Assembly (NCBI GenBank): GCA_002104905.1 | Contig: MCFE01000800.1 | Coordinates: 1 to 34,736, forward strand | DNA from: Basidiobolus meristosporus CBS 931.73 | Taxonomy: Eukaryota > Basidiobolomycota > Basidiobolomycetes > Basidiobolales > Basidiobolaceae | Direction of reading: 5' to 3' | Length of the DNA: 34,736 nt | Part shown: positions 29,761-34,736 of the stretch, one piece after another | Layout: every line of letters starts with the position of its first letter | How positions within the stretch are numbered: position 1 is the first letter of the stretch | Made by a program: the position numbers and the translations under genes | Notes under the pieces: model-generated | Seen by the model: the letters and a program-made list of their open reading frames with translations, nothing else | Database searches by the model: none | What the model was told of the DNA's origin: nothing

Positions 29761-30296
29761 TAGGAGGTCATAGTATTTTTTGATTTGAAATATATGTGGA
29801 ATACCCAAGGTAGTAGTGGGTAAGCAAATAAAGAGGGGTGATTCTACACTGGAGTATATGAATTGTACAAGGGGAGGTAGAAAAAAATACCATTTGGTGA
29901 ATTGGTATGGTAGCATTATATAGAACTAGCTGTAGGCCACCATACTGCCATTATAATGCCACCAGAGTCTTGCTGTAAGGCCATTGAAATGCTGTCAGAT
30001 TTTTGCCATATAGGTCAATTGATGTCCTGGCCAGTTGGATCCATTTAAGATAGTCCTAGAGCGCAATCAGACCTCAATAATGCAATGCAATCATTGTTGC
30101 AGCACCAAAAAAGTCCTGTCAAGTTTTATAATCTTATTTGGCAGTAAAATTAGCAAAACACTGTAATGATCCCATAATAAGATTGTTAAGAGGATCACTG
30201 GTTCCAAACTGCTTGTATTGTGACAGTCTCTTAACAGGATCCTGATGGCTGATCCAGATTGGATCCACCTGTGGGACCAAATTATTTTTCATAGGG
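29761..30296 (+). repeat. Tail segment of CACTA-like copy C with short inverted motifs and retroelement leader
   Basis: It matches 13591-14260 (inverted) and in part 4261-4440. It contains GCCACCATACTGCC and ATAATGCCACC type motifs. The last 60 bases match the leader before the inverted gag at 13590, then break into Copia debris at about 30297. Confidence 0.5.
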
Positions 30297-31205
30297 AATG
30301 GTGTATCCTGTGGTGGATCTTCTGTCCTCATAATTTTGTCCTCAATCAGAGTCAAAGCATCTCACAAAATCCTGTTCTGAATTCCTATAGGGGTACCTTA
30401 AGCAGATATCAGCAGTTCTGTGTTGATATCTGAAATCTACCTAACTGCTGCAATATGTTCTGATCCATAGTTCTGATTATACAGGCTGACAAGACCCATC
30501 AGGTATCAGATATTGGGACATGTTCCAAGCATAATGTACATCAGACTATCAACCTTAAACTGATAAGGATAGTCAGGGCCTTCAGATGGCACTAAGCTCT
30601 CTTGATCCAATTGTGTTTTGACCAATTTAAGGTGTCTCTGTTGGGGTAGCTGCAGGTGTAAAGTTTTCCATTTGGTACTTCTTTAACATATCTTGAATAT
30701 ACCTGAGTTGGCTTAGGGTTATAGTCTGGGTACTTCAATCTATGAAGAACAATACTCCTAGGAAGTAACTGAAATCTTCTAGATCAGACATCTTGAACTC
30801 CTTAGATATGCTGAATCTAGTATCTTCCAATGTGTCAAGATTATTGGCAGCTATAATAAGTTCATCAGCATATAGAGCTGATAGAGCTGGATCTATTCTA
30901 TCTGGCTTATAGAATATGCTGTGGTAGGGGTTCCCCTTTGGAAACTCAAAAATTTCTAATAAGAATCTACGCAATTCCAGGCTCTTGGTGACTGTTTGAG
31001 TACAGATAGTGAATTTGGAGCCTGCTGACCAAATAGGGGTTGTCTTGGTTTGCAAACCCATCATACTAGTTCTCATACATGTTCTTATTAAGTTCCTCAT
31101 TCAAAAATGCAGCTTTGACAGCCATTTGGTATATAAAGAACCAATACTTGGTTGCAATAGCCCATAAAAATCTGATGTGATTAAACTTAGCTCTTGAGAA
31201 TAGAC
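30297..31205 (-). pseudogene. Copia RT-RNase H fragment, minus strand
   Basis: A decayed copy of 32520-33440 of the neighbouring Copia. A 121-codon piece remains open (30735-31100), with FYKPDRIDPALSALYADELIIAANN, in which the catalytic YVDD has become YADE, so it is dead. FKMSDLEDFSYFLGV follows. Only one CG dinucleotide is evident, against more than ten in the younger homologue. Confidence 0.8.
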
Positions 31206-31451
31206 ACAAGGCAGGAGAGTAGAGCTAGGCAAGATGGATTTTCAAGTTAAGGCTGCATATTCAAGATCTGTGTTTATCAGACTGAGGAATAAATAAGGGG
31301 GGATAGCACTATATATACTTTTTTGCAATATGGATGCCAAGAGATATTGGCAAATACTAATGGGGCTATGGGGTGAGGCACAGTAAGCGTGCTAAGGTAG
31401 AAATATATTAAAGAACAGACTAGAACATCACATGTGGATATGCCAAGAGTC
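31206..31451. other. Unassigned spacer
   Basis: Between Copia debris and an LTR. No ORF or known repeat recognised; one G-run (AAATAAGGGGGGATAG) near 31288. Confidence 0.35.
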
Positions 31452-31735
31452 TGTTGTAAAAGTTTGTAATTCCACCTAAATATTCACCCAACTTAGTCAC
31501 TTATATCATTACCTTCAAATCCTAGAGAATACTGACCAAATTCCTTGTTGGGTTTACTTGGAATGTTTTCACCAAAATACCAGGTACTCAGAACATGAAA
31601 ATTCTCAAAGTTGTCCAAGCAGCCCCAAACTTTGCACATATGTTTTTGGCACCTTTCTTAGCCTATTCTACATGTTTGTAATGCCTAGACCATGTAAAAG
31701 TATAAATACTACTTTTACACTCAATAAATACAACA
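31452..31735 (+). repeat. LTR of Copia family 2, plus orientation (about 284 bp)
   Basis: It starts TGTTGTAAAAGTTTG and can be followed to AATAAATACAACA. It is homologous, inverted, to 31845-32114. It contains TATAAATACT at 31701 and AATAAA at 31723. The end is uncertain because the tail differs from that of the inverted partner. Confidence 0.75.
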
Positions 31736-31765
31736 GAGTCATCTGGTCATGTGACTAGTTTATGT

Positions 31766-32114
31766 TGTTGTAAGAGTCTTGGAGATATTGGAAGTGATTG
31801 GGAGAACAAGTAGATTATGTGGTTTTCACTTAATGATTGATTGAATGTAAAAGTAGTATTTATACTTTTACCTGGTCTTGGCATTACAAACATGTAGAAT
31901 AGATTGAGGAAGGTCCCAAGAACATGTGTGCAAAGTTTGGTGCTGTTTGGACAACTTTGAGAATTTTCATGTTCTGGGTACCTGGTATTTTGGTGAAAAT
32001 ATTCTAAGTAAATCCCGACAAGGAATTTGGTCAGTATTCTCTAGGATTTGAAGGTGATGATCTAAGTGACTAAGTTAGGTGAGTATTTAGGTGGAAATAC
32101 AAATTTTTACAACA
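31766..32114 (-). repeat. 3' LTR of the minus-strand Copia (about 349 bp)
   Basis: On the minus strand it starts TGTTGTAAAAATTTG directly after the polypurine run at 32115-32123 and ends near CTCTTACAACA. TATA-like TATAAATACT recurs. It faces the plus-oriented LTR at 31452-31735 tail to tail across about 30 bp. Confidence 0.8.
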
Positions 32115-32123
32115 CTCCCACAC
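32115..32123 (-). promoter_or_regulatory. Polypurine tract of the minus-strand Copia
   Basis: GTGTGGGAG on the minus strand, immediately 5' of the LTR start TGTTGTAAAA. It lies a few bases after the pol stop codon at 32126-32128. Confidence 0.75.
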
Positions 32124-32125
32124 AG

Positions 32126-33598
32126 CTAAATGCTCATACTGACTAGTCTTAATTTTGACCTAAGATATTCAAACTTGTCTCTAGCTAATGGTTTGGTAAA
32201 TATGTCTGCAATCATTTCATCTGTAGGACAGTAAACTATGCTAACTAAGTTATTCTCTATAGCTTCACGTATGAAATGATGTCTGATATCTATGTGCTTG
32301 GTTCTAGCATGAAAAGTTGGATTTCTACCTAATTGTATACATCCTTGATTATCTTGAAATAAAGTAATAGGCGTTTTTTGACATAGGCCTAAATCTGTAA
32401 ACAGCTTTCTTAGCCACATTGCTTCTTTTGTAGCTTCACAGGCTGCCATATACTCTGCCTCTGTGGTGGAAAGTGCTATGGTTGGTTGCTTTCTTGAATT
32501 CCATGATATTGCTTCTTTACAGTAAAGAAAGGCGTATCCTGTGGTGGATCTTCTGTCTTCTAAATTTTGTCCCCAATCAGCATCAGAGTATCCCACAAGA
32601 TCCTGTTCTGAATCCTTATAAGTACATCTTAAGCAGATATCAGCAGTTCCTTTTAGGTATCTAAAAATCCGCTTAACTGCTGCAATATGATCAGATCCAT
32701 AGTTCTGATTATGTTGGCTGACAACTCCCACTGAATATAAGATATCTGGATGTGTTCCAAGCATGATATACATCAGACTGCCGACCATAGATTGATAAGG
32801 AAAGTCAGGGCTTTCAGATGGCACCAAGCTCTCTTGATTTGGTAGAGTTTTGACCAAGCTAAGGTTTGTCTCCATTGGGGTAGCTGCCGGTTTACAGTCT
32901 TCCATTTTGTACTTCTTTAGTATATCTTGAATATACTTGGATTGGCTTAGAGTGATAATCTGGGTACTTCTATCTATGGAGAACTTAATCCCTAAGTAGT
33001 AACTAAGTTCTCCTAGATTGGACATCTTGAACTCCTTAGATAGGCTGGATTTAGTCTCTTCCAATGTTTCTAGGTTATTGGCGGCTATAATAAGATCATC
33101 CACATATAGAGCTAATAGAACTGGATTTGCTCTATCTGGCTTATAGTATATGCTATAGTCAGCATTACTCCTTTTGAAACTCAAAGATTCCAAATAAGAA
33201 TCTATCTTGCAATTCCAGGCTCTTGGTGATTGTTTGAGACCATATAGTGACTTTTTAAGCTTGCAGACCAAATGGGGGTTATCTTGGTCAATAAACCCAT
33301 CAGGCTGGTCCATATACATGTCCTCATCAAGTTCTTCATTCAAAAATGCAGTTTTTACATCCATTTGATGAATAAAAAACTTATATTTGGCTGCAATAGC
33401 CAAAATTAATCTGATGGTATTAAACTTGGCTACCTGTGCAAAGGTCTCAGTATAGTCAAGTCCTTTTGTTTGAGAGTATCCTTTGGCTACAATTTTTGCT
33501 TTGTATCTCTCAATTGTACCATCAGCCTTGTTTTTGTCTTGAAGACCCATATGCATCCAATTGATTTTTGGTTGATTGGTAATTTGACTAAGTCCCAA
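32126..33598 (-). pseudogene. pol: Copia Pol: reverse transcriptase and RNase H (490-codon open frame)
   Basis: C-terminal part of the Pol polyprotein of a second Copia family. It has RT motifs YKAKIVAKGYSQ, HQMDVKTAFLN, LYGLKQSPRAW and YVDDLIIA, then the connection KPAATPMETNLSL. RNase H is complete, with YSDADWG, STTEAEYMAACEA (catalytic Glu present, unlike the plus-strand Copia) and FQDNQGC, ending IVYCPTDEMIADIFTKPLARD. Deviations are FAQVAKF for the usual FAPVAKF and RAWNCKID for RAWY. The frame joins the upstream part (33487-34062) through one missing base in an A-run at 33531-33535. Apart from that it looks functional, so the element is fairly young or the missing base is a sequencing error. 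Confidence 0.92.
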
Positions 33599-34062
33599 GT
33601 TTGATTTTCCATCAGGGCCTGATATTCCTCAGTCATTGCAGATCTCCAAAACTTTGTCTGAGGGCTATTTAGGGCCTCTTTTACAGTCTGGGGTTCATCA
33701 ATATGGACTGAATAGGCATAGGCTAAGTTTGTACCCTCATTAATATAGTAATTTGGGCTATTTCTTGTCCAATTTGATCTCCAGGCATCTGATACTGGAA
33801 TGATCACTTCTGGGATATTCCTGGGCACTGATTCTGGCTGAACCACAGTTGTAGAGTCCTCTGGAGTGAAAAAATTTTCATTGTTTTGCTCTGATTCAAT
33901 CCTGACAATTGGTGGACTTGAGATCAAATTTTTGTCATCATCTGATGTCATTTTTTGTGAAAATTTTGAATTTTCATCAAACAACACATCCCTGGACTTG
34001 ATAAGCTTCTTTGCTTTGGTATTGTAGAGTCTGTATGCCTTACTCTCATTGCAGTAGCCCAA
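33487..34062 (-). pseudogene. pol: Copia Pol: integrase C-terminal region and linker to RT
   Basis: The frame begins just after LGYC, a Copia landmark following the integrase core (MGYCNESKAYRLYNTKAKK, IKSRDVLFDEN). It passes a Ser/Asn-rich variable linker (FTPEDSTTVVQPES) and enters the RT N-terminus (EALNSPQTKFWRSAMTEEYQ, NQTWDLVKLP, GCIWVFKTKT). Its continuation into the RT frame needs one extra A at 33531-33535. Upstream it connects to the integrase across a second single-base loss at 34080-34083. Confidence 0.85.
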
Positions 34063-34073
34063 AAATATACATT

Positions 34074-34736
34074 TTACACTTTTGGCTCAAATTTTGACTG
34101 ATTTCCGGCCAGTTTTTTGGCATATGCTGTACACCCAAATATTCTTAGATGTTCTGCACTTGGTCTGTATCCATACCATGCCTCAAATGGAGTAGAATCA
34201 CAAAGTATTCTGTTATAACTCCTATTTTTAAGGTATACAGCAGTGGCAACTGATTCCGCCCAAAAATCATAGGATAATATTTGATCATGGATCATAGATC
34301 TTGCCATATCAATTATTGATCTGTTAGCTCGTTCTGCTACTGCATTTTGCTGTGGGGAGTATGGTACAGTAGTCTCTTGCTTTATCCCATGAATTTTGCA
34401 GAAGTGGATGAAGAGTTTTGAGGTATATTCTCCACCATTGTCAGAGCGTATTTTCTTGATTTTTTCACCAGTTTCTCTCTCCACCATGGCTTTAAACTCC
34501 CTGAACTTAGACAGAGCTTCTTCCTTTCTCTTCATGAAGTAGACCCATGTGTATCTTGTATAATCATCAATAAAAGTGATTAAATACTTCATCCCGCCTA
34601 AGGATAAATTTTGCATAGGTCCACACAGATCTGAGTGAATTAGATCCAATTTTTTCTTAGTTTTGATTAACCCAGAGCTCTTGAACGGTTGTCTGGCTTG
34701 TTTCCCATATATGCAGGCTTCACAGTGCTCCAAATT
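34074..34736 (-). pseudogene. pol: Copia Pol: integrase core (continues beyond the window)
   Basis: It has zinc-binding C-x2-C and YGKQARQPFKSS, then the DDE core: D in LIHSDLCGPM, D in RSDNGGEYTS, E in NAVAERANRS (usually NGVAERANR). WAESVATAVYLKNR and TPFEAWYGYRP follow. The frame stops at KFEPKV because an A-run at 34080-34083 (TTTT on the plus strand) is one base short of what the family frame (K-S-V-K-C-I-F-L-G-Y) requires. Protease, gag and the 5' LTR lie outside the window. Confidence 0.9.

Noticed and set aside
31558-31758. 66-aa ORF within an LTR
   Set aside because: The LTR is non-coding and the ORF is not preserved in the inverted sister LTR.
1-34736. CRISPR array, tRNA, rRNA or bacterial operon structure
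   Set aside because: No regularly spaced repeats, no tRNA cloverleaf and no ribosome-binding-site-led gene clusters. The content is eukaryotic transposable elements.
1-34736. UGA reassigned to Trp in this genome
   Set aside because: TGG is used for conserved Trp codons throughout the young Copia and elsewhere, and TAA stops also interrupt the old elements; decay under the standard code explains the pattern.

Overview
This window is a graveyard of transposable elements, and I see no convincing host gene, rRNA or tRNA. It is AT-rich, and CG dinucleotides are almost absent outside the youngest elements. The best clue to the host is the primer-binding site of the complete Copia element. It pairs with the anticodon stem-loop of an initiator tRNA-Met carrying U33, the form known from yeast and Neurospora, whereas animal and plant initiators carry C33. 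With a chromodomain Gypsy element and Tnp2-type EnSpm/CACTA transposases, this points to a TE-rich fungal genome. The species cannot be named from sequence alone.

Layout. 1-4560: copy A of a two-gene EnSpm/CACTA-like element. An unknown accessory gene (here 'UGF') lies on the minus strand and Tnp2 fragments on the plus strand, broken by one arm of a foldback element (1748-2091) and a large solo LTR (2878-3675). 4561-10080: a dead Copia reverse transcriptase holding an LTR-like repeat, itself split by a complete, young Copia element (4951-9635; TSD TCTTA). 10200-11834: copy D (UGF minus, minus-strand LTR, Tnp2 N-terminus plus). 12623-13590: two gag fragments facing each other. 13591-16860: copy B of the CACTA-like element, inverted, with a Copia solo LTR inside. 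16861-18982: Copia debris with a second large solo LTR (17341-18407). 18983-24401: a minus-strand Gypsy chromovirus whose reverse transcriptase has been deleted. Its 5' LTR hosts a 734-bp near-perfect foldback palindrome (23515-24248). 24402-24830: Copia RNase H debris. 25295-30296: copy C, the fullest CACTA-like copy (UGF minus, 268-bp shared spacer, Tnp2 plus, nested Copia solo LTR). 30297-31205: Copia debris. 31452-32114: two LTRs of one family, tail to tail. 32115-34736: the 3' two thirds of a fairly young minus-strand Copia, running off the window.

The main points of interest are: (1) a divergently arranged UGF/Tnp2 gene pair preserved in three degraded copies; (2) the foldback element with 347-bp arms, a 40-bp loop, a 3-bp ATT target duplication and an empty-site comparison within this window; (3) half-tRNA priming of the complete Copia; (4) inactivating changes in that Copia, namely a TGA at the Trp before the protease motif and Glu-to-Lys at the RNase H catalytic Glu; and (5) a CpG-decay gradient that ranks the elements by age.
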